Shown here piece by piece: positions 20,464 through 28,942 of a stretch of DNA of 64,000 nucleotides (within the stretch, counting starts at the first letter, position 1; each line of letters opens with the position of its first letter). The notes under the pieces were generated by a model. The model was not told the DNA's origin, searched no databases, and worked only from the letters and a program-made list of their open reading frames with translations. This stretch comes from Herbaspirillum robiniae (GTDB taxonomy: Bacteria; Pseudomonadota; Gammaproteobacteria; Burkholderiales; Burkholderiaceae_D): assembly GCF_002213415.1 (NCBI RefSeq), contig NZ_NJGU01000007.1, positions 1 to 64,000 of the forward strand. The letters are read 5' to 3'. A program made the translations under genes and the position numbers.

Positions 20464-20553
20464 CTTCGATACGCCGCACTGCGGCTACTTGGTCCGAACG
20501 GCATGTGATGAGAGGCCGTTCGGACTGGGTAGCGGCGCAGCCGCGTAGCGAAG
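20464..20553. repeat. Inverted repeat pair between urtA and urtB, related to the 518-bp intergenic repeat family
   Basis: The left arm, starting CTTCGATACGCCGC at 20464, is the inverse of the right arm, which starts GGCCGTTCGGACTG near 20514. The core TCCGAACGGC/GCCGTTCGGA is a perfect 10-bp stem around a 12-nt centre. Each arm matches the segment GTTCGGACTGAGTAGCCGC...GGCGTATCGAAG that recurs in the repeat arrays at 28 kb and 40-42 kb. In the transcript it would form a long hairpin between the two cistrons. Confidence 0.75.
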
Positions 20554-20581
20554 GCGCACCCAATGGCGCGCCTTGCTGCAA

Positions 20582-21835
20582 TTACATCTTCTGCTTGCTT
20601 TCGTTACCCGGGATGTACGGGCTCCACGGTTGCGCGCGGATGGTGGTCTTGGTCTTGTTGACCACGTTGAACTGACCGTCGGCCTTGATTTCGCCGATCA
20701 TCACCGGCTTGTGCAGGTGGTGGTTGGTCTTGTCCATTTCCAGCGTGTAGCCCGACGGCGCCTTGAAGGTCTGGCCGGCCATGGCCGCGATCACCTTGTC
20801 GGTGTCGGTCGACTTGGCCTTCTCCACGGCCTGCGCCCACATGTGGATGCCGACGTAGGTGGCTTCCATCGGGTCGTTGGTCACGACGGTGTCGGCGTTG
20901 GGCAGGTTCTTGGCCTTGGCGTATTCCTTCCACTTCTTGATGAAGGCGGTGTTGACCGGGTTCTTCACCGACTCGAAGTAGTTCCAGGCGGCCAGGTGGC
21001 CGACCAGCGGCTTGGTGTCCACGCCGCGCAGTTCTTCTTCACCCACCGAGAACGCCACCACCGGCACGTCGGTCGCCTTCAGGCCGGCGTTGCCCAGTTC
21101 CTTGTAGAAGGGCACGTTGGAGTCGCCGTTGATGGTCGAGATCACGGCAGTCTTGCCGCCGGCCGAGAACTTCTTGATGTTGGCGACGATGGTCTGGTAG
21201 TCGGAGTGGCCGAACGGGGTGTAGACCTCGTCGATGTCCGAATCCTTCACGCCCTTGCTGTGCAGGAAGGCGCGCAGGATCTTGTTGGTGGTGCGCGGAT
21301 AGACGTAGTCGGTGCCCAGCAGGACGAAGCGCTTGGCGCCGCCGCCTTCCTTGGACATCAGGTATTCGACGGCGGGGATGGCTTGCTGGTTGGGCGCCGC
21401 GCCCGTGTAGAAGACGTTCTTCTCGAGCTCTTCGCCTTCATACTGGACCGGGTAGAACAGCAGGCTGTTCAATTCCTTGAACACCGGCAGCACCGACTTG
21501 CGCGACACCGAGGTCCAGCAGCCGAACACCACCGAGACCTTGTCCTGCGAGATCAGCTGGCGGGCCTTTTCGGCGAACAGCGGCCAGTTGGAGGCCGGGT
21601 CGACCACCACCGGTTCCAGCTTCTTGCCCATCACGCCGCCCTTGGCGTTGATTTCATCGATGGTCATCAGGGCCACGTCCTTGAGCGACGTTTCGGAGAT
21701 GGCCATGGTGCCGGAGAGGGAGTGCAGGATGCCGACCTTGATGGTGTCCGCGGCGAAGGCGGAAGGCAGCCAGGAGGATGCGGCCAGGGCGAATGCGCCA
21801 AGTGCAGTTGCTTTCAGTACGGAACGACGTGACAT
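20582..21835 (-). CDS. urtA: Urea ABC transporter substrate-binding protein UrtA
   Basis: This 417-aa periplasmic type I binding protein has an N-terminal signal containing twin arginines (MSRRSVLKATALGAFALAAS), compatible with Tat export, and cleavage about SAFA-AD. Recognised UrtA segments are VGILHSLSGTMAISE, the GCWTSVSRKSVLPVF stretch and YPVQYEGEE, as well as GTDYVYPRTTN. The ATG at 21835 has a GAGGGAG ribosome site; the open frame upstream is not family-like. It is the first gene of the urt-ure block, behind a sigma-54-type promoter at 21892-21907. Confidence 0.96.
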   Translation of the reverse strand: MSRRSVLKATALGAFALAASSWLPSAFAADTIKVGILHSLSGTMAISETSLKDVALMTIDEINAKGGVMGKKLEPVVVDPASNWPLFAEKARQLISQDKVSVVFGCWTSVSRKSVLPVFKELNSLLFYPVQYEGEELEKNVFYTGAAPNQQAIPAVEYLMSKEGGGAKRFVLLGTDYVYPRTTNKILRAFLHSKGVKDSDIDEVYTPFGHSDYQTIVANIKKFSAGGKTAVISTINGDSNVPFYKELGNAGLKATDVPVVAFSVGEEELRGVDTKPLVGHLAAWNYFESVKNPVNTAFIKKWKEYAKAKNLPNADTVVTNDPMEATYVGIHMWAQAVEKAKSTDTDKVIAAMAGQTFKAPSGYTLEMDKTNHHLHKPVMIGEIKADGQFNVVNKTKTTIRAQPWSPYIPGNESKQKM

Positions 21836-21891
21836 GTTTGCTCCCTCGAGAAAAAAGTTTGGATGGTTTTTTTTCACTGCCCTTGGCTCAT

Positions 21892-21907
21892 AGCAGAATG
21901 CGTGCCA
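21892..21907 (-). promoter_or_regulatory. Sigma-54 (RpoN) promoter of urtA
   Basis: On the minus strand the sequence reads TGGCACG-CATT-CTGCT, against the RpoN consensus TGGCACG-N4-TTGCW: a perfect -24 element and one mismatch at -12, with the correct spacing. Transcription would start near 21880, giving a leader of about 45 nt before the urtA ATG. Confidence 0.75.
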
Positions 21908-21997
21908 ATGGACGGGGAGCCCGCAAGCGCGTGCATCAAAGCGGGGCGTGCGTGAGACGGGGGAGGGGCGGCATGTTGCCAAAGCGGCCAATTTTGC

Positions 21998-22012
21998 GCA
22001 CCAAACATGGGA
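21998..22012 (-). promoter_or_regulatory. Candidate NtrC enhancer site upstream of urtA
   Basis: The plus strand reads GCACCAA-ACAT-GGGA. This keeps one full half and part of the other half of the NtrC operator GCACCAA-N4-GTGC. Its centre is about 124 bp upstream of the predicted urtA transcription start, a normal enhancer distance. The second half is degenerate. Confidence 0.4.
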
Positions 22013-22214
22013 AGTTTTGTCGACAGCGGGATGGCGGCAAGGCAACTTTCACCAAGCTGGAGCTCATCCTTGCCCGATGTTGGGGCGCGCCGTCATGGGG
22101 CATGCGGCCGCGCCGCGCGGGGATGGTGGCGGGCAATGCAGGGGCACGGATTGTCGACGATCGCAGCCGGCAATCGTTGTCGCCGGCGGCGACGATGCGT
22201 TCGCTGCGCTGTCC

Positions 22215-23042
22215 TTAACGCAGGATCACGCGCTGCATGAACTGCCGGATCGGGAATTCGATCATCGCCTGCAGCGCCGCCGGCAGCTCCAGCGGCCGCA
22301 TGATCATCTTGATGGTGGTCTCGGGTTTGAGGTTCACGCGCACGGTGCGGCTCATGCGCGAGGCCAGCTCGCGTACGCGCGCCGGGTCGGCCGCCAGCTC
22401 GGGCTTGTAGACCTGCACCACATGGCGGATGGCGCAGTCGGCGTCCTCGTTGCGCAGTTCCAGCGTGCGCCGTCCCAGCGTGCCCAGCACGCGCGAGCGA
22501 CCGATGTTTTCCTGGCTGCGGTAACGGCGGAAGTATTTATAGAAGTGCTTGTAATGGTTGACCTCGTCGTTGGCGATCAGGCCGGCCAGGTGCTTGAGCA
22601 CCGGCTCGTCGGTGGCGCGCGCCAGCGCGCGGTAGTAGGCCGAGGTCCCGGTCTCGACCACGCAGCGCGCGGCCAGCTCCTGGGCGCGCGTGGGTTCCAG
22701 CAGTTCCACCTTGCAATAGCCGGAGTACTCGTCGAGGAAACCGCGGTAGGCGCGTTCCCAGTCGAACTCGGGCCACACGTGCAGGACATAGGCGCGCAGC
22801 GCGGCGCCATGCTGCAGCTCTTCCCGTTCCCACTGGCCGCGCAGCCAGCCTTCGACTTCGGCGTCGCCGCGGTAGTACTCCACCAGGTTGTGCGTATAAA
22901 GGTCGGAGCCGCTCTCGATGAAGGAGGCGCAGGCGACCAGGTAGAACAGGTCTTCATCCTTGCGCACGCGTTCGACGTCGATGCATGTGAAGTCGATATC
23001 CTCGACGGCCCAATGTTTTTTTTCTTCCCTGCTCGGCGTCAT
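22215..23042 (-). CDS. Ferritin-like (diiron-type) protein
   Basis: The 275-aa cytoplasmic protein is almost all helical. Two ExxH motifs suggest a carboxylate-bridged diiron site in a four-helix bundle: EREELQHG in the first half and NDEVNHYKHF later, with further Glu residues in FIESGSD and VVETGTSAYY at the expected spacing. This resembles the ferritin-like superfamily that includes acyl-ACP desaturases and COQ7, but I cannot assign a substrate. The C-terminus carries a basic amphipathic end. I preferred the ATG at 23042 because AAGGGAA lies 7 nt upstream; an in-frame ATG at 23069 has no ribosome site. It is transcribed in the same direction as urtA and ends 380 bp before it, but nothing indicates co-transcription. 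Confidence 0.7.
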   Translation of the reverse strand: MTPSREEKKHWAVEDIDFTCIDVERVRKDEDLFYLVACASFIESGSDLYTHNLVEYYRGDAEVEGWLRGQWEREELQHGAALRAYVLHVWPEFDWERAYRGFLDEYSGYCKVELLEPTRAQELAARCVVETGTSAYYRALARATDEPVLKHLAGLIANDEVNHYKHFYKYFRRYRSQENIGRSRVLGTLGRRTLELRNEDADCAIRHVVQVYKPELAADPARVRELASRMSRTVRVNLKPETTIKMIMRPLELPAALQAMIEFPIRQFMQRVILR

Positions 23043-23245
23043 CTGCTGTTCCCTTGCGGTGGTTGGCATACAGATATGATGCAGCGCGCCAACTTTGGTT
23101 CAGGCCCGGCGCTGCGACCTTGACCAAACTTTGCATCCGGCGCGCGCGCCGTCAGCCTGCTGTCAGCGCTTTGCCAGACTGGCGCTGACAGCGGACCGGC
23201 AAGCCGTTGCCGCAGGGCATGGGCGGGGAGGTGCGGGGAAGGGGA

Positions 23246-24967
23246 TCAGAGCGTGTGCACGGTGTCGCTGCCCAGCACCACGCGGTTGCGGCCCTGGTAT
23301 TTGGCGTGGTACAGCGCCTGGTCGGCGATGCGCAGCACGCGCTCGGGCGCGGTGTGGTCGTCCGGCTGCAGGGCGGCCACGCCGATGCTGGCGGTGATGT
23401 AGCCGAACGGCGAGTCGGCGTGCGGGATCTTCAGTTCGAAGATGGCGTCGCAGATGTTCTCGGCCTGCTGGATGGCGCCGCCGGGATCGCTTTCGGCGAC
23501 CACGATGATGAACTCTTCGCCGCCGTAGCGCGCCACCAGGTCGGTGGCGCGGCGCGAGCTCTTCTGCAGCACGCGCGCCACGATGCGCAGGCATTCGTCG
23601 CCGGCCTGATGGCCGTAACGGTCGTTGTATTTCTTGAAATAGTCGACGTCCAGCATCAGCAGCGCCAGCGGCTTGTTGGAGCGCGCCGCGCGGCGCAGCT
23701 CGGTGGCCAGCGCCTCGTCGAAGCGGCGGCGGTTGGCCACGCCGGTCAGGCCGTCGGTGGCCGACAGCGCCTCCAGCTTGCGGTTGGCGCGCTCCAGTTC
23801 GCGCGTGCGCACCGCCACCTGGTCTTCCAGTTGTTCCTTGTTCTGGTGCAGCTTGCTGGCCATCTCGTTGAACTTGCGCGCCAGCACGGCGATCTCGTCG
23901 CTGCCGGCCTGCTCGACGCGGATGCGCGAGTTGCCGCTCTCGGTTTCCTTCATCACCATCACCAGGCGCTTGAGCGGCTGCGTGATGCTGCGCGCGATGA
24001 TCGCCGACAGCAGCAGCGATACCGCGAAGCACAGTAGGCCGATGCCCAGGATCTTGTTGCGCACCGAGCGCGTGTCGGCGTTGAGCTTGTCGCTGGGCGT
24101 GGCGCTGACCACCAGCCACGAGGTATGCGGCACGCGCGCGATGGCCGCGTAGTAGGGCATCTTGTCGGCGCCGGTGTAGGCGATGAAATCGGCGTCGCGC
24201 TTTTGCGCCAGGCTGGCGGCGATGCCCTGCTGCAAGGCCGGATCGGCGTTGCCCGGGCCGGTCTCGCGGTTTTGCACGACGATGGCGCCGTCGTTGGCGT
24301 CGACGATGAAGATGCTGGAGTCGTAGCCGAGGTCGATGCCTTCGAAGATGCGGAAGAAATAGCTCGGGCGCACGCCCACGAACAGCAGGCCGGCGCTGCG
24401 GTTGTTGCCGGTGAAGCGGATCTCGCGCAGCATCGCCAGGCTTCTCTGGCCATGGCCGGCGTTGTAGAGCGTCCACCAGGGGCGGCCGTTGAGGTCGGGC
24501 GCTTCCTCGGCCAGGCGCGCCACGCTGTTGGCCAGCGGCGCGAAGATCTGCGGATCGATCACCTGGCGCTTGCGGTCGAGGATGTACTTCTGGTTGACGT
24601 AGGGGAAGGAGCCGTAGCTGTCCAGCAGCACCTTGCTGATGCCGCTGCGCGCCTGCGCGCTGGCGGCCTCGTCGCTGCCGTAGTAGTCGGTCAGCAGGTT
24701 TTGCAGGCGGTCCGACAGCGCCAGCTCTTCGCTGGTGTCCTCGATCTTTTCCATGCGCAGCAGCAGGTTCTGCGAGATCTGCTTGACCACCTGCATCGAA
24801 TACACGCGCACCTTTTCCTGCGTGGCGCTGCTGGTCTCGCCGTAGGCCAGCAAGCCCGAGATCAGCAGCGGCAGCAGCGAGACCAGGATGAAGCAATTGA
24901 TCAGGCGATAGCGGATCTCGATCTTCCGCAGGAAGTTCAGCGAGAGGAAATCGAGCCTTTTGCGCAT
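23246..24967 (-). CDS. Membrane diguanylate cyclase with periplasmic Cache-type sensor, HAMP and GGDEF domains
   Basis: The 573-aa inner-membrane enzyme makes cyclic di-GMP from two GTP. It has a first helix at about 24-43, a large periplasmic dCache-like sensor at about 45-305, a second helix at about 308-328, HAMP at about 330-380, a short coiled coil and a C-terminal GGDEF domain. The active loop reads ARYGGEEFIIVV, a catalytically competent GGEEF. No RxxD inhibitory site is clear upstream of it. It starts 21 nt after the solute-binding lipoprotein gene, so the two are probably one operon. The sensor domain may read the binding protein rather than the free ligand, which is inference. Confidence 0.9.
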   Translation of the reverse strand: MRKRLDFLSLNFLRKIEIRYRLINCFILVSLLPLLISGLLAYGETSSATQEKVRVYSMQVVKQISQNLLLRMEKIEDTSEELALSDRLQNLLTDYYGSDEAASAQARSGISKVLLDSYGSFPYVNQKYILDRKRQVIDPQIFAPLANSVARLAEEAPDLNGRPWWTLYNAGHGQRSLAMLREIRFTGNNRSAGLLFVGVRPSYFFRIFEGIDLGYDSSIFIVDANDGAIVVQNRETGPGNADPALQQGIAASLAQKRDADFIAYTGADKMPYYAAIARVPHTSWLVVSATPSDKLNADTRSVRNKILGIGLLCFAVSLLLSAIIARSITQPLKRLVMVMKETESGNSRIRVEQAGSDEIAVLARKFNEMASKLHQNKEQLEDQVAVRTRELERANRKLEALSATDGLTGVANRRRFDEALATELRRAARSNKPLALLMLDVDYFKKYNDRYGHQAGDECLRIVARVLQKSSRRATDLVARYGGEEFIIVVAESDPGGAIQQAENICDAIFELKIPHADSPFGYITASIGVAALQPDDHTAPERVLRIADQALYHAKYQGRNRVVLGSDTVHTL

Positions 24968-24988
24968 GGGGCCTCTTTGGCTATCGCA

Positions 24989-26383
24989 TCATTTGCTGCC
25001 GGCGCGGGCCTGGTCGCGGATCGACGCCTGCAGCGCGCGCGCCGCATCTTCGGGCGACTTGCGGCCGGACAACACGGCTTGCAGCAAGCCGTGCAACACC
25101 TCGATGGTGTTGGCCGGCAGGTAGGAATAGTAGAGTCCGGGCGCGCCGCTTTCAAGCGCGGCATGTTCCATGCGCTCCACCAGCGAGAACAGCACGCGGT
25201 CGCCGGCCATGTCTTCCGAGACTTTCTTGAACGGCGGAATGTTCTGGCGCTTGCTCTGCCAGATCGGCATGCCGGGGCCGTACAGGAAATCGATGAACTG
25301 CTTGGCCGCCTTGCGGTTGCGCTCGCTGCTGCGCTGCGCGACGGCGAAACCGGTCTCGCTGCCGATCACCGGCGTGAGCGCATGGCCCTTGTCGTTCCAC
25401 GGCGGAGGAAACACGCCCACGCGCATGTCGCGGCCGTGCATCAGCGTGCCGGCCGCCCAGGTGCCCTGGAAGGTCATGGCCACGCGGCCTTCGGTGAACT
25501 GGCGCAGCGTGTCGTCGTAGCCGGTGCGCATGCAGTCGGACGGCAGCAGCTTCTTGTCGGCCAGCACTTTGAGCTTGGTGAACAAGCCCGCGCCCTGGGC
25601 GTTGTTCAGCGCCAGCGTGCCGTCGGCGATGCGCGCGCGCCAGTCGGGCACGTGCGGCACCACGCCGTTGGCGAAGCCGTAGCTGAACGGGCCGTTGCCC
25701 AGCATGTTGGGAAAGGCGCCCGACAGGGTCAGCGGCGTGAAGCCGGCCTTCTTCAGCGCGCCGGCCGCGGCGATGAATTCGTCGAAGTCGGCCGGCGGCT
25801 TCTGGATGCCGGCGCGCTCGAACATGTCGCGGTTGTAATAGATGAGCGTGGTGGCCAGCCCGCCGGGAATGCCGAAGCGGCGCCGGCCGGGCGAGGTCCA
25901 TTCGCGCTGCAGGATCTCCAGCGTGTTGTCCCACGCGGCGGTGTCGCCCATGTCGGCCAGCAGGCCCTGGTCGGCCAGCGCCTGCGTATAGGGATTGGGA
26001 TTGACCGAGATGATGTCGGGCAGGCTGTCGGTGGCGGCCTTGGGTTTGAGGTTTTCCTCGACCGAGTTGCCGATCATGAACTGCAGGTTGATCCGCACAT
26101 CGGGATGCTCGCGCATGAAGGTGTCGGCCACCCGATGCATTTCTTCGGCCCAGTCCGGCGCCCATACCAGCGCGGTCAGCACGATGGGCTCGGCGGCGGC
26201 CGCAGGCGGCTGGCCGGCGGCGTCTTCCCGTTTGCCGCAGCCGCCCAGCAGCGCGGCGGCAGCTACAGCCATGCCTGCCGTCAGCACCCCCCGGCGGCCA
26301 CGGTTCATGTCCGGCGACGCTGCGCTCCTGGCGCGGGCGTCCTCCGGCTGTTTTTTCGCTGATGGCGAAAATCGCGCGATCAT
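24989..26383 (-). CDS. Extracellular solute-binding lipoprotein, sugar type (family 1)
   Basis: This binding protein resembles those of carbohydrate ABC transporters (MalE/UgpB-like), with the typical ALNNAQGAGLFTKLKVLADK region, GRVAMTFQGTWAAG and a C-terminal helical lobe. The export signal reads RGRRGVLTAGMAVAAAALLGGC, shown here only in part: twin arginines, a hydrophobic core and an LLGG-C lipobox, so the mature protein should be lipid-anchored. Start choice is uncertain. The ATG at 26383 has a strong AGGGG ribosome site but puts a 30-residue basic segment before the signal; the ATG at 26308 starts directly at MNRGRRG. No permease or ATPase gene is adjacent, and the gene directly downstream is a diguanylate cyclase, which suggests a sensing role. 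Confidence 0.82.
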   Translation of the reverse strand: MIARFSPSAKKQPEDARARSAASPDMNRGRRGVLTAGMAVAAAALLGGCGKREDAAGQPPAAAAEPIVLTALVWAPDWAEEMHRVADTFMREHPDVRINLQFMIGNSVEENLKPKAATDSLPDIISVNPNPYTQALADQGLLADMGDTAAWDNTLEILQREWTSPGRRRFGIPGGLATTLIYYNRDMFERAGIQKPPADFDEFIAAAGALKKAGFTPLTLSGAFPNMLGNGPFSYGFANGVVPHVPDWRARIADGTLALNNAQGAGLFTKLKVLADKKLLPSDCMRTGYDDTLRQFTEGRVAMTFQGTWAAGTLMHGRDMRVGVFPPPWNDKGHALTPVIGSETGFAVAQRSSERNRKAAKQFIDFLYGPGMPIWQSKRQNIPPFKKVSEDMAGDRVLFSLVERMEHAALESGAPGLYYSYLPANTIEVLHGLLQAVLSGRKSPEDAARALQASIRDQARAGSK

Positions 26384-26658
26384 TCCCTTCCCCTGCGGCA
26401 ATATGCTTGTAGCTTCTGTCGTTCGCTTGGTGCCTGGCATGCCCGAACAGGCGCAGCCGGCGAGTTTCAGCTTATTCCCGCTTCCCATCGCCATGCATCC
26501 CGGCCAATGAGAACTGTCACAGGGAGTGTGCCAGTTTTTGCAACAATGTGCACGAGACTTGTCGGCATTCCTTGCGCGTCGTCAGCTTTTGCCACAGCGC
26601 CCCGTTGCTGTGGATCAAGGCGCGCGCCGCGTCGCCTGAACGAAAGCGCCTGCCGATT

Positions 26659-26664
26659 TATAAT
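26659..26664 (+). promoter_or_regulatory. Candidate -10 box for the Bcr/CflA gene
   Basis: TATAAT lies 53 bp before the ATG at 26717, within the 333-bp divergent gap 26384-26716. No convincing -35 hexamer stands 16-18 bp upstream. The rest of the gap shows nothing recognisable. Confidence 0.35.
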
Positions 26665-26716
26665 GTCGGTCCTCACTCCATCGGCCGCAGCCAGCGGCCG
26701 TCCCAAGAATTTCCAC

Positions 26717-27946
26717 ATGCACAACAACGATACCTCGCTCTCGACGGGCAAATTTCCCCCATGGCTGGCCGTGCTGGCCGGCCTCACCGCGATGGGCGCG
26801 CTGGCCATCGACATGTACCTGCCCAGCTTCACCGCGATCGCGCGCGACCTTGATGTGGGCACCAACCTGATCCAGCTGACGCTGGCGGCCTTCCTGGTCG
26901 GCCTGGCGGTGGGCCAGATGTTCTACGGCCCGCTGTCGGACCGCTTCGGTCGCAAGCCGCCGCTGTTCTTCGGCATCGCCCTGTACTTCGCCAGCTCGTT
27001 GCTGTGCATCTTCGCGCAGAACATCGAGACGCTGATCGTGCTGCGCCTGTTCCAGGGCCTGGGCGGCAGCGCCGGCATGGTGATCCCGCGCGCCATGGTG
27101 CGCGACCGCATGGGCGCCGAAGGTTCGGCCAAGGCCTTCTCGATGCTGATGCTGGTGTTCGGCCTGGCGCCGATCCTGGCGCCCTTCATCGGCGGCCTGA
27201 TGCTGGTGTTCGCCAGCTGGCGCGGCATCTTCGTGGTGCTGACGATCTTCGGCCTGCTGTGCTTCCTGGGCACGCGCCGCTTCCTGACCGAGACGGTGGA
27301 CGCCAGCCAGGCCGAGCCGCTGCATATCGGCCGCACGCTGCGGCAGTACTGGGGGCTGCTGCGCCACAAGCAGTTCATGTCCTATGTGCTGTGCGGCGGC
27401 CTGGTGCAGGCGGGCATGTTCGCCTACATCGCCGGCGGCCCGTTCGTCGTCATCGAGCTGCATGGCATCAAGCCGCAGTACTTCGGCTTCGTGTTCGCCT
27501 CCAACGCCATCGGCCTGATCGCCGCCTCGCAGGTCAATGCGCGGCTGGTGGTGAAGCGTTCGGCCGAACGCGTGCTGGGCAAGGTGCTGTGGGTGCCGGC
27601 GGGTTTGTCGCTGTTCGTGCTGCTGATGGTGCTGGCGGGGCTGGAGAGCCTGCCGCTGCTGCTGATCGGCTTCTTCGGTTTCCTGACCGCCTACGGTTTC
27701 ACCGGTCCCAACGCCACGGCCATCGCCCTGAAACACCAGGGACGGCAGGCCGGCACTGCCGCGGCCCTGATGGGGACGCTGCAGTTCGGGATGGGGGTGC
27801 TGTCGGGCGTGGTGATGAGCGTCTGGCATGACGGGACGGCCTTGCCGCTGGTGGCGGTGATGGCCATTTGCGGGGTGGCGGCTTTTCTGCTTTATCACCT
27901 GGTGGCCAAGCATGAGGGGGCGGTGCCTGTGGTGGCGCAGCAGTAA
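26717..27946 (+). CDS. Bcr/CflA-family multidrug efflux MFS transporter
   Basis: The 409-aa inner-membrane drug:proton antiporter has 12 predicted helices. Family signs are TAMGALAIDMYLPSFTAIA in helix 1 (the conserved Asp and YLPS), GQMFYGPLSDRFGRKPP in loop 2-3 and GPNATAIALKHQGRQAGTAA in the second half. Bcr relatives export bicyclomycin, sulfonamides or cysteine; the substrate here is not known. The chosen ATG at 26717 (MHNNDTS) gives normal length; the frame is open to 26507. It stands divergent to the solute-binding lipoprotein and ends in a terminator at 27971. Confidence 0.88.
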   Translation: MHNNDTSLSTGKFPPWLAVLAGLTAMGALAIDMYLPSFTAIARDLDVGTNLIQLTLAAFLVGLAVGQMFYGPLSDRFGRKPPLFFGIALYFASSLLCIFAQNIETLIVLRLFQGLGGSAGMVIPRAMVRDRMGAEGSAKAFSMLMLVFGLAPILAPFIGGLMLVFASWRGIFVVLTIFGLLCFLGTRRFLTETVDASQAEPLHIGRTLRQYWGLLRHKQFMSYVLCGGLVQAGMFAYIAGGPFVVIELHGIKPQYFGFVFASNAIGLIAASQVNARLVVKRSAERVLGKVLWVPAGLSLFVLLMVLAGLESLPLLLIGFFGFLTAYGFTGPNATAIALKHQGRQAGTAAALMGTLQFGMGVLSGVVMSVWHDGTALPLVAVMAICGVAAFLLYHLVAKHEGAVPVVAQQ

Positions 27947-27970
27947 TTTTTGTTTGTCTGAGGTTGGAGA

Positions 27971-28004
27971 CGCCGCTGGAGGTTCAGCGGCGTTTTGTTT
28001 TTTT
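27971..28004 (+). terminator. Rho-independent terminator after the Bcr/CflA gene
   Basis: CGCCGCTG (27971-27978) pairs with CAGCGGCG (27985-27992) and is followed by a T-rich tract to 28004. Nearly the same stem and loop end the ettA gene at 40193. Confidence 0.85.
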
Positions 28005-28088
28005 GGTGTTGGATTTGGGGGGAGTGTGGGGGCGGCTGGTTTGAAGTTGCTTGGTTTGTTGCTTGTTCTCTCTTTTAATATTTCTGGC

Positions 28089-28130
28089 CTTTGCCTTTGC
28101 CTTTGCCTTTGCCTTTGCCTTTGCCTTCGC
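28089..28130 (+). repeat. Hexanucleotide microsatellite (CTTTGC)n
   Basis: Six perfect CTTTGC units (28089-28124) and one unit with a single change (CTTCGC, 28125-28130). It lies in the gene-free stretch before the first copy of the large intergenic repeat. A 6-bp unit would not shift a reading frame, and no gene crosses it. Confidence 0.85.
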
Positions 28131-28149
28131 TTTAGCTCTCGCCCCCGCC

Positions 28150-28866
28150 TTCGCAGTGCTTGCTGCCCGCCACTCGCCTGCGGCATCGATTTCGTGACTC
28201 GCTACCTCGCCTTCTCCGTCATCCCGGCGAAGGCCGGGATCCAGCGTCGTTCGTTGCGCTTCTCCGAATCCCGTTCGGACTGAGTAGCCGCGTATGCGGC
28301 GTATCGAAGTCAGCGTGCATGCGGTTGTTTGACGCTCGGGTAGTCTGGTCTTGCTGCCTGCAGATGTACTGGCTCTATGCCTATCTTTCTCCGGTCGCAG
28401 GGGAGCGCCGGGGGCGGCCCGGCAGCCGCTCACTTTTCTCGCTCCGCCAAGAAAAGTAAGCAAAAGAAGGCGGCCGCTACCGCCCAGCCCCTTCGGGGTG
28501 CCCGCTGAACCGCACGGAAAAATGGGAAAGGAGGCAAGTCGCTTCGCTCCGGCCTCCTTTCTGATCCATTTTTCCGTGCGGTTCAGCGGCTGGGCAGAAG
28601 CGGACTTCGTTGACGGCTCGCCTGCGGCCTCGCGGTGCTTGCTGCTCGCCTGCGGCATCGAGGTTGTAGTTCGCTATCTCTTTCAATCTGCCTCGCCTTC
28701 GGCGTCGTCGGCGCTTGCACCTGTCTTCGGCTTTCACGTGCAGGCTCGCTATCTTATTTAATCCGTCATCCCGGCGAAGGCCGGGATCCAGTGTCGTTCG
28801 TCGCGCCTCCGAGAACCCCGCCCGGGTGGAGTAGCCGCCTTGCGGCGTATCGGAGCCGGCGTGCAT
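28150..28866. repeat. Structured intergenic repeat: one full unit with partial units on both sides
   Basis: A partial tail (28150-28215), a full unit of 550 bp starting CCGTCATCCCGGCGAAGG at 28216, and a partial unit at 28766-28866. Each unit opens with the palindrome CCCGGC-GAAG-GCCGGG and a GTTCGGACTGAGTAGCC-type segment. It then holds a 10-bp hairpin (28432-28457) and a very long hairpin (28502-28589). The long hairpin is enclosed by GCCCAG/CTGGGC with a CCCCTTCGGGG side hairpin at 28488-28498. The same unit is tandemly repeated at 40468-42055. Frames open inside it look non-coding. The gap 27947-29115 holds this element, the microsatellite and the control region of the next operon. Confidence 0.9.
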
Positions 28867-28942
28867 GGGCTTGTCCCCAAGCGGGTCTGCTCCTGTCGCA
28901 TGCCGATGTACCGGCATACACCACAGACACCGAACATTCACA

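Noticed and set aside
24125..26362. Long plus-strand frame (745 aa) opposite the cyclase and binding-protein genes
   Set aside because: It spans two real genes on the other strand and has antisense-type composition with no domain.
28216..28866. Insertion sequence or CRISPR array
   Set aside because: No transposase frame or terminal inverted repeats, and the period of about 518 bp with structured content is not a repeat-spacer pattern.
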